The notes under the pieces are model-generated. The model saw only the letters and a list, made by a program, of their open reading frames with translations, made no database searches and was not told the DNA's origin. Made by a program: the position numbers and the translations under genes. Of a stretch of DNA of 64,000 nt, positions 47,161 through 58,637 are shown one piece after another (position 1 is the first letter of the stretch; every line of letters starts with the position of its first letter). Origin of the DNA: Rallus limicola (lineage: Eukaryota; Chordata; Aves; Gruiformes; Rallidae); the NCBI GenBank assembly GCA_022605955.1, contig JAKCOZ010000021.1:13504161-13568160 (forward strand), in the 5' to 3' direction.

Positions 47161-49934
47161 GCCAAGTCAATCCAAACATACCAAAAAAGCAGTAATAGAG
47201 CCCCCAAGCAAACTGCAAAATTGCATTGCCTTCAAAGGAAGGATGATCTGGTCCTCAAATTGAGAATGCTTCATAATAATATCAGTCATCACAAGAGTTA
47301 CACCTATATTTGAGTAACAGGGAGTGGATTAGTCATCACTTGGTGAGCAAACAAAAAATGAATTTTTGGGTTATAGTCCCAGAGAATTATCTCTTTTCCT
47401 GTAAATTCACTAGAAGGGAGGAAAACCACAGACTAAAATCTCAGCTTGGGGTAATTCTGTATTTCATGCTGAAAAGGGGTCTGTACAGGACATTGCTGAA
47501 TAGACAGATAAACCAGTCAAATTTTAAGGTGTAGAAGCCAATGTGACTGCTTGAATCATCTCCCCATCTCCTGTTCAGCTTCTCATCTACTTTATTTACA
47601 CAGACATATGTGATTTTGTTGCCAGCTGGTGATTTGGCAATAAAATGAAATCTGAGCCTAATGTGCCTAGAAGATTTGTTTGGAAAAAAATAAACCCAAG
47701 ATAAAAAAAACCAAACTAAGTAGTACTTGTTTATAGAAACATTACGGTACCTTTGATCCTTTCTTCTGTTCTGCTTCAATATGCTTGAGTAAAAAGAAAA
47801 TACGCTGTAAATTTCAGAGAGCAGCATGGGGGCTCCTATGTTTGTGTTGCAAAGACAGACTGAAGCCTTTAATCAAGACAAACTCCTGTAGGGCAAATTT
47901 CCCAATCCAGCATTAGAGTGGTGGTGTTGCTAGGTGGATCCCCATCCAACCCATCTACAGTTCTTGTAACTTCATTTAACCCATTTCTGTGGCAGGGCAG
48001 CCCTGTAAAATCATTTGGGTATAAACGAAGGTGGGAAGAGAAGAAGGTAACACACAAGGAATGAAGATGTAAGGTAATAAACACATAAATACATGGGAAA
48101 AAAATGCAGAGCTCTTAAAAATGGTTGGGATGCTGAACTGGAAATAGTGAAGCAGAGAAATAAATACTGGATACAAAATCATAGCGTGCATGTGAAATGT
48201 TACACATACCTATGACCCTGAATGAAAACACTAACAGTAAGTGCCTTGACCTTTTCTATACATACATGTCAAATAAACACATATATTGCTCTTTAAAAAT
48301 CTGATATTTCTTATATTTGACATCAAACCTGAACTGCACATGGGCAGATTCCCATGGAACCTGATCATGCAATAAACACAGGGCTGAAAAAAAAGGCATT
48401 AAAGCTGCCTGTCTTAGAAGAGTCGGGGAATTTACTTAAATGCTGTGGATAGTTCTGTATGTGAAATTGCTGTAGTAATTACAAATAAAATATCAGACGT
48501 ACTAAAGTTCCCTTAAGGACTGTTCAGACACCATCTACATAAACTAGAATTTTTTACAGGGATTCAGAGTTCCAGTCTTAATAGGAAAACCATTGGCTTT
48601 TCCAATTCTTGTCCAAAGTGCATAAGGTATATAGTACTCTGTTGTGCTGCAAACTAAAGTATGTTGGGAAAAAAAATATGGTATCCAAATGAGAATAAAG
48701 GCAAAAATACAACAATATTTCCTTAAAAAAACCTGTTTTCAAGCAGTGTTATGTATTCCGTGACCATTTTCTCAGACCAGCTATGAATATACTTGGCTGG
48801 TTCTGAATTCTCCATGATCAGATAAATACTTGTGGTTACAAACTCTTAACAAAAATGACCTCCAGAATGGCCATGGGAAAGCTTCATCCACCTCTGCAAG
48901 GATCTTGTGCATAGCTGACCATAAATAAATTACTTTTTAAAACAGAAATCATTACCAGACCCCTGACGTATGGAAAATAAACAGCTGTACCATTACCCAG
49001 CAGCCAGTATACCCAGAAGTCATGGAAGAACATGTGGAGAAACATACATTGCTGGGGCTAGTGCAGTAGGGAAGGGTTTACTTTAGGTGCCTCCTAACAC
49101 TGATATGCTGAAGACTCTGTGGAGGCTCTAGGAGTGCACATCAGTAAATCCCACAATGAACCCCTCATGCATCTACTTGGATATTTCCAAAGTCTTATCT
49201 ATGGTTCCATGTTTCTGCCTTTGAATGTAGATGGTGCTCCATGGAGAGGTGAAATGATTTCTGTTATCTCAGAGAGGAGTCCAGCACATGGAAGCAGCTG
49301 ATTGCTGTCAGCTTAGTGAGAGCAGGAATCTGGGCCTCCTCCAGCTTTCCAATGACAAGAGGAAGCCATGTGCTGTCTCCTACAGCCATCCAAAGAGAGC
49401 AGAAGTTGCAAGGTACCTTCCCCACCCATGTGGAGGAGCTGAAAGCCTGCTGAGAATTTCTCTCAGCCAAATATTCAGACTTACACACTGTAGTGATTTC
49501 TGCAGCCTTCTATATATTAAAGCATAAGCAAGTTATTGTTGGCATACAAAGAAGTTGGCAAAGTGTCATCCCATGATTCAGCATATCAAGAAGCAAGATA
49601 GCATAATGAATCATTGTGCAAAAGGGTTGTGCAACATGGGCTGAATCAGTCCATATAAAAGCTCTGTTGTATTGGAATGGAAATGGATTTTTCATGGAAG
49701 GTACCCATCTGCCAAAAAAAATGTTGTATAACTAATGTTTTATGAGCAGAAGATCCAGAGGCAGATAGAGGCAGTGATGCTAGGACCTCACCTACTGTGA
49801 CACAGACATATGAGAAGATACTTTGGTCTGCCAGGATGATTTGTTTACAATTGTAACATCTGGTACAGAAGGTTTTGAAACAGCTTCATGAATCTGAAAG
49901 AGGAGAAAAGTCCTGGATCTGATTTAAACTGCAC
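47161..49934. other. Unique non-coding DNA, nothing recognised
   Basis: AT-rich, with a 128-codon minus ORF (47441-47827) lacking domains and rich in Phe, Tyr, Asn and Ser as expected of chance. No repeat family or RNA gene recognised. Confidence 0.6.
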
Positions 49935-50025
49935 TGTGAATTGGAGATAATCCATTGGAGTCAATGGAGACAACCTGGCACAAAACCATCGTCGATGCAA
50001 GGAGAACCAGAGTAAAAGAGTGTCA
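49935..50025 (+). repeat. Decayed old amniote repeat (ccattggagtcaatgg core)
   Basis: taatccattggagtcaatgg, then 'cctggcacaaaaccatcg', then 'caaggagaaccagagt' follows the well-known sauropsid pattern (taactccattgaagtcaatgg, then accggtgtaaaac, then a gagagaat-type end). It is the best preserved of the three such fragments in the window. Family name uncertain. Confidence 0.65.
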
Positions 50026-50310
50026 GTGCACAGTACCTTACCACATTTCCTTATCTAGCCCATGGGAAAGTCTGAAATATCTTGGGCTACTTCAACTATT
50101 TCCAACATGGGGTCTTTTCATCCCCATGTCACTGCCTAACATCTGACATCCCCAGTAATTCCTCCCTGGGTTCTCTGAAAAGGTCAGACACTTGCATCCT
50201 TTAGGATGCCAATACTGCACCCCAACAAGGTGCCTTTTGTTTGTTACCATCTGTCCATCTGCCATGGGAATGGCTATCCAATGTGCCAACTGGTTATGGC
50301 GAGCTGATCT
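50026..50310. other. Unique non-coding DNA
   Basis: Short ORFs on both strands, no domain. Confidence 0.5.
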
Positions 50311-50342
50311 CCATCAGAAGAGCCCTCCATCAGAAGAGCCAT
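50311..50342. repeat. 16-bp tandem duplication
   Basis: ccatcagaagagccct is followed directly by a copy differing at the last base. Confidence 0.92.
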
Positions 50343-51139
50343 TCTTTGAGACCTTTACCCCTAAGAGAGCATCACTCCTAGATGAAAGGCTCCAAAAGAC
50401 TCTTTTCTTTTAAAGCCTAAAAAAATAATATCAAGCCTTTATAGACCACTCAAAAGGGTCTTTTTGTTGAAAGAACTGCAAGCCTTAGAAAGGAAAACCT
50501 TCTTTCAGGATTTTTCAGCTTGCCTTGGCTTCACTGACTACTCCTACTAAGAAATCTGGCAAATGACTAAGAAAAGAGAGTTCACGCACCCCATAAGGCA
50601 GTTATTCGAGTGGCACTTCTGAGGGGGGGCAGCACTACCTCTGGAAAACACCCCAGACAACCTGAAAGGCACTGGGCATTCTTTGTCGCTGTCATTTGAG
50701 ACCTGGTACTGTCATGGGATGGTAATGCTGACTGACCCTGGCCAGACTTGTCAATGATTAGCCAAAAACACTCCACAGATGATTAGCTTTAGTGCTCTGC
50801 ATCCTTCAGGCTACCAGTCCCCATCCTGGACTTCTTTTAATTCAGGTAATTGGTTTCAATGCCTGTTTAACTTCTAGTTTCCTTCTTTGCTTTGGTTTCC
50901 TCCCTGCTCACTTGACTAAAGAGCTGCTTTGCACCGCTTTTCGTACCTTGTTGTCTTTTCTAGCTGTTGACTGGCTCAGATGCTGTTAATTCTATTTAAT
51001 AAAGATGGCAGACACAGACAGAGAGGGAAGGAGGACACGCTGTTAGCAATAGTGTAAATAGATCAAACTTTCACCCTATGCACCTCAAATGATGGGAACT
51101 TAGAAGTAAGGCAGCAGTTAAGGGCCTCAGCCACTTATA
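50343..51139. other. Unique non-coding DNA
   Basis: No gene, repeat or RNA recognised. A G7 run lies at about 50622. Confidence 0.55.
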
Positions 51140-51545
51140 TTGGCAAACCCTTCTTTCATAAGCATGCAATTTAGATTTAATAATATGCTTAATGAATGGT
51201 AATTAAAAACAAATTGCAATTAAAACACTATTTAATGAGGTTTAACAGTGATGTGATAGATATGTATCTATCACCAAGTTCAACTTCAATAAATATTTTC
51301 TTAATAACAAACTGGCATTTAATTAGTATGGGAAAAATGTTGCTGTGAAATCTAAATTAAATTAAAATATACTTAGGGCACTTACCCACTTAATAGTATG
51401 TGTTAATGAAAAATATTTTAAAGGCTTTTTCTTTCTTTTAAGGGTAACGCTTACAAGAATTAAATAAAACGAATTTAATTGATTGCAGCATATGAAGGCA
51501 TAATCCAGCCCTACACATAAACACTTCATAGATTTAAGAGTTTCC
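51140..51545. promoter_or_regulatory. Best candidate conserved non-coding element of the window
   Basis: About 400 bp, strongly AT-rich but not simple-repeat. It is packed with homeodomain-type cores: atggtaattaaaaac, aaattgcaattaaaac, gcatttaattagtatgg, aaattaaattaaaat, acgaatttaattgattgc. An exact GATA-containing inverted repeat lies at 51253-51274 (two GATAG-type sites facing each other). Stops occur in every frame. This combination is characteristic of deeply conserved developmental enhancers in amniotes. It is inference: neutral AT-rich DNA also gives ATTA cores, although less often with such variety. Confidence 0.4.
51253..51274. repeat. Exact inverted repeat with paired GATA sites
   Basis: gtgatagata and tatctatcac are exact reverse complements separated by two bases (tg). 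Each arm carries a TGATAG word, matching the GATA-factor consensus WGATAR. Lies inside the candidate element. Confidence 0.85.
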
Positions 51546-53068
51546 TAACCCACAATATCCACACCATGTCACATGCAAACGAACAAACAACCTGGCTAGA
51601 ATTCGAACTTTAATATTGAACAAATGCAGCAGTCTACAAAGTCATACTCAAAATTCCCACCCTGCCGTTCCCACTGACCTTTCTATGTCATTTTATGATC
51701 CTATTATCATAAATATCTGAGCACCTGCCAAAAATTTTAAAATAAAGTGTTTTCTTTCTCTCTTCCTGCAGATATAAAGTCTGAATATTTCATAGATCTT
51801 TATTTGTTTACTGGGAGAGGGCAGGAGAAGAAGTTTAGTATCTGGAGCTTAGCATATGTCAACTATTTTGTTTGAAACTGAGGTCTGTGAAATCTTTATT
51901 TCTCATAAAAAGTATTTCAGTAGCTTAAGCCCTGATCCGATCTGTCACCTGTGCTCCCAGGACTCCTTATAGTGGCTGATACTTTAATTGCTCCAGCACT
52001 CATTATGACTTGGACTAAATTCAAATAAAACATTTTCTAGTGAAAAACAGCTTTTAGAAGAATGCAAAATTGTTACAGAAAACATACATCCTTAAAAAAT
52101 TTATATTTTTTAGTGAACCAATCAGAACTGGGAAGGATTCATTTTGAAAGAACTTGTAGAAATGCAAAAAAAAAAAAATAATCTGAAGAAATATTTTATA
52201 ATTCTCTTTTCACACTTTTTTCTTTACTGAGTATTTCAGGACAGAAACTGAGAAAAAACTCTAAACTGAAATCTTTTCCTCACAGATATGACCAGGACTC
52301 TGTCCTATGTCTGCACAGCACCTACCCAAGTGGCATCTGGCTTACAAGAAGGATGTTACAGTAAGACAGATTTACAATATGAATGCAAGTGGTTCCCCTA
52401 AGGCAAAAAAAAAAGAAAATAATAATTTTTAAAAATCCTGTTTTTCACTCTGCAGAGATGTGGTACATAATGACATTGCTGTATAGCAACACGTGTTGCA
52501 TGTACAGGTATGGTTTTTATTAACACTGAATCACATAACCCACCTATCTGCAGATAGAAACAGGCTTATAAGGAAAAAAACCCAAAATGCAAAGCATTAA
52601 ATGTCATTTAAATAAAGGTGGAAAATGCATCAGGACAATATCTGCCCTGAGTTCGCTATGGTTTCCTTTCCTACTTTGCAAATACCAAAGACTTACAGAA
52701 ACTAGTTATCAAAGATATAAGTTTAGCCCTTTGCTCTGTTCCTCTTGAAGACCACATCAGGAACAGGAGATGATAATCATAAACCTGATCTCTATGGACA
52801 GCTTCCCACTTAATCCCACCAGCAGCTGCTTGGCTCAGAACTCTTCTTTCTCCTTACATACCACAAACAGCCTTGACTGAGGACTACTAGTTTTCAAATT
52901 CTGTTGGTTTTGGTTGGACTTAAAGTGACATTCTTGATTTAAAGTGACTGTTCCAGTGCAGCACAGTATTATTTCATAAAGCAAAAGACCCAGGTGCAGA
53001 GAATAGGTAGCACAAGCAATGTGAGGATGAGTTACCGAGTATGGCATATAATGATCTGCCACACATGA
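51546..53068. other. Unique non-coding DNA
   Basis: AT-rich, A12 run at about 52167-52178. The segment 51930-52020 has wording like old sauropsid repeats (ccctgatccgatctgtcacc) but is too diverged to call. No ORF of interest. Confidence 0.55.
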
Positions 53069-53092
53069 ACAGTGTCTACTACAGTGTCTACT
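53069..53092. repeat. 12-bp tandem duplication at CR1 5' junction
   Basis: Two exact copies of acagtgtctact, the second overlapping the first recognisable CR1 bases (gtctactctgccctcat). Probably arose at or after integration. Confidence 0.85.
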
Positions 53093-53638
53093 CTGCCCTC
53101 ATAGGGCCCCAGCTGGAGTCCTGTGTCCAGAGCTGGGGCCCAAATTACAAGACAGATGTAGAACTGTTGGAGAGGGTTAAGAGGAGGGCCACAAAGATGA
53201 TTAGAGGGCAGAAGCACCTCCCCTATGAAGAGAGGCTGGGGGAGTTGGGCTTGTTCAGACTGGAGAAGAGAAGGCTGTGGGGGGACCTCATTGCAGCCTG
53301 CCAGTCCCTGAAGGGAGCAGAAGAACAGGAGGGGAATCAGCTTGTTAAAAGGGTAGATAATGGCAGGATAAGGGGGAATGGATTAAAGCTGAAGGAAGGA
53401 AGGTTTAAATTAGATATTAGGGGAAAGTTTTTTACAGAGTGGTGAGGGGCTGGAACGGGCTGTCCAGAGAGGGGGTGGATGCCCCGTCCCTAGGGGTGTT
53501 CAAGGCCAGGTTGGATGGGGCCCTGAGAAACCTTGTGTAGCTCCAGGCCTGGAGGTTGATGGCTCTGCCTGTGCCAGGGGGCTGGATCTCTATGATCCTT
53601 GGGGTCCCTTCCAACCCATGCCTTTCTATGATCCTATG
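53082..53638 (+). repeat. CR1 LINE, C-terminal ORF2 remnant plus 3' UTR
   Basis: 5'-truncated CR1, about 560 bp. Its frame stays open for 134 codons (53041-53445) because the remaining ORF2 C-terminus has few inactivating mutations. Blocks such as RRATKMIRGQKHLPYEERL, ELGLFRLEKRRLWGDLI and LKEGRFKLDIRGKFFTEW match the CR1 RT C-terminus. The 3' UTR includes 'ggatggggccctgagaaacc' and ends with ttccaaccc and short ctatgatcctatga repeats. Flanks atgaacagtg and atgaacactg are similar, though CR1 usually lacks clean target-site duplications. The open frame suggests a comparatively young copy. Confidence 0.97.
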
Positions 53639-54245
53639 AACACTGAGAAATAATGTATGCACTCAGCCAACTCACGATTGTTCCTGAAAGCTCAGATATA
53701 GTAGTTGCAGAATGAGAAGGATGTTTTCCTGGCATGTTCCAGTTTCAGATATGATGTGGGTAACACTTAGCATTAAAATAATGCTCATATCATTCCAGTT
53801 ATAATGCTCCTATAATTCCAGTTTTCAAGCATTTCACAATCCACTGCTAAATGTGACATCCTGGATGAAACAAATGACTTGATTAAGGGCTTATTAACAT
53901 TGAAAAGGAACTGACTTCATGAATTATGACAGGTCCTACTGTACATGTCACACTGCATCAGAGCTGAAAGCATAGATATTGTCCTTACTTCAGAAAAACA
54001 CAACTATTTCGGTAGGCAAATGCCATATCTACAGCAGCAGGCTCAGGCAGCACCCAGTCCCAGCAGGCAGAACAGAAATTCACACCCAGTTTTTCAGTCC
54101 AGTGTCTCCTAGTACAGAGTGGTGGGTGCTGTAGATCCTATCATACTCCTACTTGGAGGGAACAAAATAAACGTTTAACTTGAATAAAATATCTGGATAG
54201 CCCACAAAATGAATAGTTAAGCTGCTGTGCTTTGAAGAGGAAATT
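53639..54245. other. Unique spacer between two CR1 copies
   Basis: About 600 bp with no ORF, RNA or repeat recognised apart from the CR1 flanks. Contains two nearby copies of ataatgctc(a/c)tat-type wording (53779-53815). Confidence 0.6.
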
Positions 54246-54723
54246 CTTGGGCCCCTCAGTTCAAGGAGTACATAGAACCCCTTGAAAGAGCCCAGCACAG
54301 GGCCACCAAGCTGATGAAAGGAGTGGAATACCTTCCTTATGAGGAGAGACCAAGGGAGCTGTGTCTCTTTAGCCTGGAGGAGACTGAGGTGTGTTTATAA
54401 ATATGCAAAGGGTGGGAGTCAGGAGGATGGAGCCAGGCTCTTCTCAGGGATGGCCAGCAATAGGAGAAGGGGCAGCAGGTGCAAGCTGGAGCAGAGAAAG
54501 TTCTATGTGAATATAAGGAGAAACTTTTTCACTGTGAGAGTGACAGAGCCCTGGGACAGGCTGCCCAGAGAGGCTTGGGGAGTCTCCTTCTCTGGAGACA
54601 TTCAAACCCGCCTGGATTCGTTCCTGTGTGATTTATTCTGGGTGATCCTGCTCTGGCAGAGGGGTGGACTAGATGATCTTTCGAGGTGCCTTCCAATTCC
54701 TAACGTTCTGGGATTCTGTGATC
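54246..54723 (+). repeat. CR1 LINE, C-terminal ORF2 remnant plus 3' UTR (second subfamily)
   Basis: About 480 bp, plus orientation, 5'-truncated. The ORF2 remnant is frameshifted: the early part (cagttcaaggag to agcctggaggaga) and the late part (codons for RKFYVNIRRNFFTVRV, then RLPREAWG) fall in different frames. The 3' end (tggactagatgatctttcga, ttccaattcctaacg, ggattctgtgat) differs from the neighbouring copy, indicating another CR1 subfamily and an independent insertion. Confidence 0.96.
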
Positions 54724-57700
54724 TTTCACTTTCTCCATCTAAATTACTTTCTTAGAGGCCAGAAATATCAAACAAGGACCTTGGAAAGATGATTTACAAT
54801 ATGGATTATTGGATAATGGTGCAAATGTCCCAGATCACAGAGGTTTTGATGCCGACCCCAGCATACAAACCACAACTTAGTGTCACTACAGCTTATTCAG
54901 TAATCACATGAAAGCTCTCAGTCACAGAAAGACTGTGGAGTTGTCCTCTGTAAAGTCCCAGAGAAATCCGTTGGGTTTTGGCTATGTTGGTACCTATGGT
55001 GGTTCAAATTAAACAGGAAGTTAAACAGATTTGTCTTCCTAATCACCTGGAGGCTTTCAAAAGTTCCACTGAAGTTGCAAGAAATGAAAAAAGATAAAAG
55101 CAGCACATCATCAGAAGCTATGAAAAATAACTTGTGTAGGGTTGGTTAGACAGCTCCAAGTTTGCCAGTTATTCTCAGCCAGGAGACCTAATGTTCCTCA
55201 CCAAGGAGACAGCAAAGCACAGTCGCCAATCCCACCAAACATCTTAAGAGCCAGGAACTATCCTTCCTCCTTCCAGTATTTTCCACTAAAAGCAGCAGAG
55301 AGGGGCTGGTTAAAGAAACACAGTGCTGAAAAGCTCTCGGCTTGTGGCTAACAGTCTGGCATCTCTGGTGATGCTCAGCTCAGGCAGAGACAAACAGAAG
55401 GCCCATGCCAAGTTGTTTTGCAGTCAGTGGCCTGTTGCCAGAGTGTCATTTTTCACAGAAAGGACACAATACCAAGCAATCTGGCTGAGAATGAATAAAA
55501 ACATCATCTGCATTCGCTCCACTTCAAGGGCTCGTGAAGTATTGTTCTCCTCATGTGCAATACAATTCCAATTGATCCAACAGAACCATAAAAAGATGCT
55601 TCTAAGGGACCTTTTGGTCAGTCTTCAAACCTTGACAAGGAACTAACATCAAACCATTACATTTTAGAGCAGTGATTAAAATGAGTTCATTTCTTTCATG
55701 AGCTGGGGATGGTTTATTTTTTGCCTGCTGGAAATTTGTCTCTTCTTTCACCCTGCAAAATGCACAAGAATTAGACAATGAGACAGCATGGAAAAGAAAT
55801 ATGCTTAGCAGAAATAGCAAACCATCAGATTTGCACATTGCTGGAGATACAAAAGGAAAGATGATTGAGAAAAGGCTGCAAAGCCAAAAAAGCACTGACA
55901 AGATTTATCTGCCATCTGCAAAAAAGAAAGGAGCAAACAGAAATAAACACATGCGTGAGAAGGCAAGAGGAATGAGCAGTGGTCTGTTACCATGGGGGAC
56001 CTTTCACTGGCTGATCTCTTAAGATTTTGAAACAAAATACACGTAATTTCAATCCTCAGCAACCGTGACCAAATAGGCATGGTAAGACCACCTCATCTTG
56101 GGCCCAAACCCCATACAAAGCATACAAAAGATGCTCAAGGAGGGTAAGAATCACAGCTGACCTTTATGTGTTTCCCTGGAGAAAGGTGTCCATGTCTCAC
56201 TGGGCATTTGTGCTCAGTCTGTACGTGCTGTTAGGATATAAAGTTGGAATGGACAGTTGTGCAAGGGAAAGAGTTTTTTTTCCTTTTTTTTTTTTAGCCA
56301 GAATTCAAGATGCTAAGCACTTTGAGAGTTTTTCAGTCTCCTCATCTCCTAAAGACAGCAACAGATGTTGGAGATATTGAGTAGCACGCAGAAAATCCTA
56401 GACAAACAGGCTGTATCAGCTAGTCATAATGGGAAAGAGCAGCAGAAAGCTGGGAAGAGTAAAGCTCCCTTTGCTACCATGGTACAATCCTGCCAACAGC
56501 TCCCGATATGATCTGATAGCAAACACAACCCTCAAGACTAGATTTTCATGCTTGGAAAGAGAGGAGGAACAGTTTACACCAAGCCTCCATGAACCATCAG
56601 AATGAAGAAACTGAATACCAGATACAGAAAAACACAAGCTGGCAAGAGCGGAGAGCATGTGCTCCTCACCTATAGTTGTGCAGGAAACAGAGATGCTGGA
56701 TATTTAAAATCAGGAGGTTTTTTTTCTGATTTCCCCTGAGAGGGTTCGTCATCATAGCTAATGAGTCGAACGTGGTCTGACAAGCAAGTCTTTGGGCAGT
56801 AAATGAATATATTTCCTGAAAAACACCCCAAAAAAACAAAGACTACCAGAGAAGACCTCTGTGTTTTGAAATGCTGAAGAATGACCTGAAAAATATGAGC
56901 AATTACCAGAAGAATTCATGCCCCTTTTCTATTGTTCCCAAAGATAGAATACGTTCTCCATAAACCATCCAAGAACCAGAAAAGGTAACCCCTGACTTTA
57001 AAAGAAATCACCAGTAGCATTTTCCCCACCCACTTTAGCCATTAGCATCAGAAACCGAGTGAGTAGGAGCTGCAAGGAAGATATGACTGCATTCAACACT
57101 AGCTTGCTCTGTGACCCAAAGATTCCCCTGGCTCCAGCCTAAAAGAGGAAGGCTTTACATCCAACTGAACTGATGTGGCTTGGTACCATGCTGATGGTAT
57201 CCTACCCAGAGAGGAGGATAGGAGTGATAGAACTGGATTCAAACTCCCAGGTGCACTGCACAGTCCATACATGGGATACTTCACTTAAAACGGGGCTGCA
57301 GAAAGAAGTTACCATAAAGTTTCCATTCCAAAGCACTAAAATCTTACATTTGCTTATTAAATTTCAGCTGAGGCCTCAGGCATCTGAATAGAACACCAGT
57401 CTAGCTAGTGCATTTTGCTTTGCTCACTGCTACTGACATACAGCCATAACTTACATGAAGAAATTGCAAAACCCAGGACTTTAATCTTGGCTGACCGTCC
57501 TGTCAACCCCTGGCTTTAAAGGTAAAACTGACATCACATTTCAGGTTTGGGTTTTGTTGAGTTTAGGGTTTTTTTTCCCCTTTTCTTTTAAAAGCATTAT
57601 GGGAATGTGGAACAAAAGAAGAATAGCACATCCTCCGTTTAAGAATCTGTGATTCAAAGAGCAGTTGAGACAATGGCAGAATTCCCATGTATTTTGTAGG

Positions 57701-58612
57701 CTTTTAATAATAACCCAAAGAGTCCAAGAAGAAAGTGGGTGTTCTTGGGAGCTTGCTGAGAAGCTGTGTTCCCCATGCTCGACCGTGCTTTCACACAGCT
57801 AATCCTGCAAACACATCCATCCCTGCATGTGCCGACACTGTGGCAGCCCCGAGAAATCCCCCAGCAACCTGACCTCAGACCAACAGCTTCCCTTAGTAGG
57901 CTCTACTCCTACTGTGAATGCTGCAAAACAGGCCTTAAGGTGACAAAAACCTGTTGCAGTTGTAGTTCCTACTCTTTAGCAATCATATTTGGTTGTACAG
58001 ACTTTATTGCCCCAACCTTCTCTTATGTAATGTTTCTATAATGCCAAGGAAGGATGAACTTTTCTGAGAAGTTCAATAAAAATCTGATTCCCCATAAGCT
58101 GGGCTTCAAGGACTCAAGGAATTTCCAGCACTAAGTGCTCAAATCTTGTCAGGACATAGAAAGGCTTGAAACCCATAAAAAAATAGTAAGAAAAGCAGGA
58201 CATATTTTATTTCCTTTGTGATTTTGGAGTCTAGAACCTAACACCCACATCATATTTCATGTTCTCTTCCACAATACTATGAAGACTAGAAATGTGCGGG
58301 TTTGTGCCTCTGTAAAGAAAAAAATGTGCTGTGGTTTATTTTTTAAATATTAAAAGTGAAAATTCTAATAAAAAGCAAGATAACAAGAACCCAGGCTTTA
58401 AAAGAAGCCCCCCATCACTCCTGGCAATATTTACAGGAACATTACCAGGCTTGGTACCTTTGTGTTCTTCCTCCAAAGCCAAAGGTCTCCACTTGGAGCC
58501 AAAGATCTCCTTCCCTTATGTAGTACTGAGTTAAACAGTGTCAATGAGAAACCAACAAGCTTGAAAAATCTGTAGTAAACAAGACTAAGAGCCCTCAGAT
58601 GTTGTTGCACCC
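54724..58612. other. Unique non-coding DNA, nothing recognised
   Basis: About 3.9 kb. ORFs up to 107 codons without domains; T11 and T10 runs near 56273-56296 and 57570. No repeat family or RNA gene recognised. Confidence 0.6.
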
Positions 58613-58637
58613 CTTCCCCCCTCTCCTCCCCCCCAGT
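58613..58637 (-). other. C-rich tract (G-rich on minus strand)
   Basis: Runs of C4, C6, CC and C7 separated by one to three bases. With one two-base tract it only partly meets the G-quadruplex rule on the minus strand. Confidence 0.5.

Noticed and set aside
53041..53445. 134-codon ORF as a host gene
   Set aside because: Nearly all of it is the C-terminal end of the CR1 reverse-transcriptase ORF, and the start lies in flanking DNA.
54339..54755. 138-codon ORF as a host gene
   Set aside because: It is a frameshifted CR1 ORF2 remnant reading into the 3' UTR and flank.
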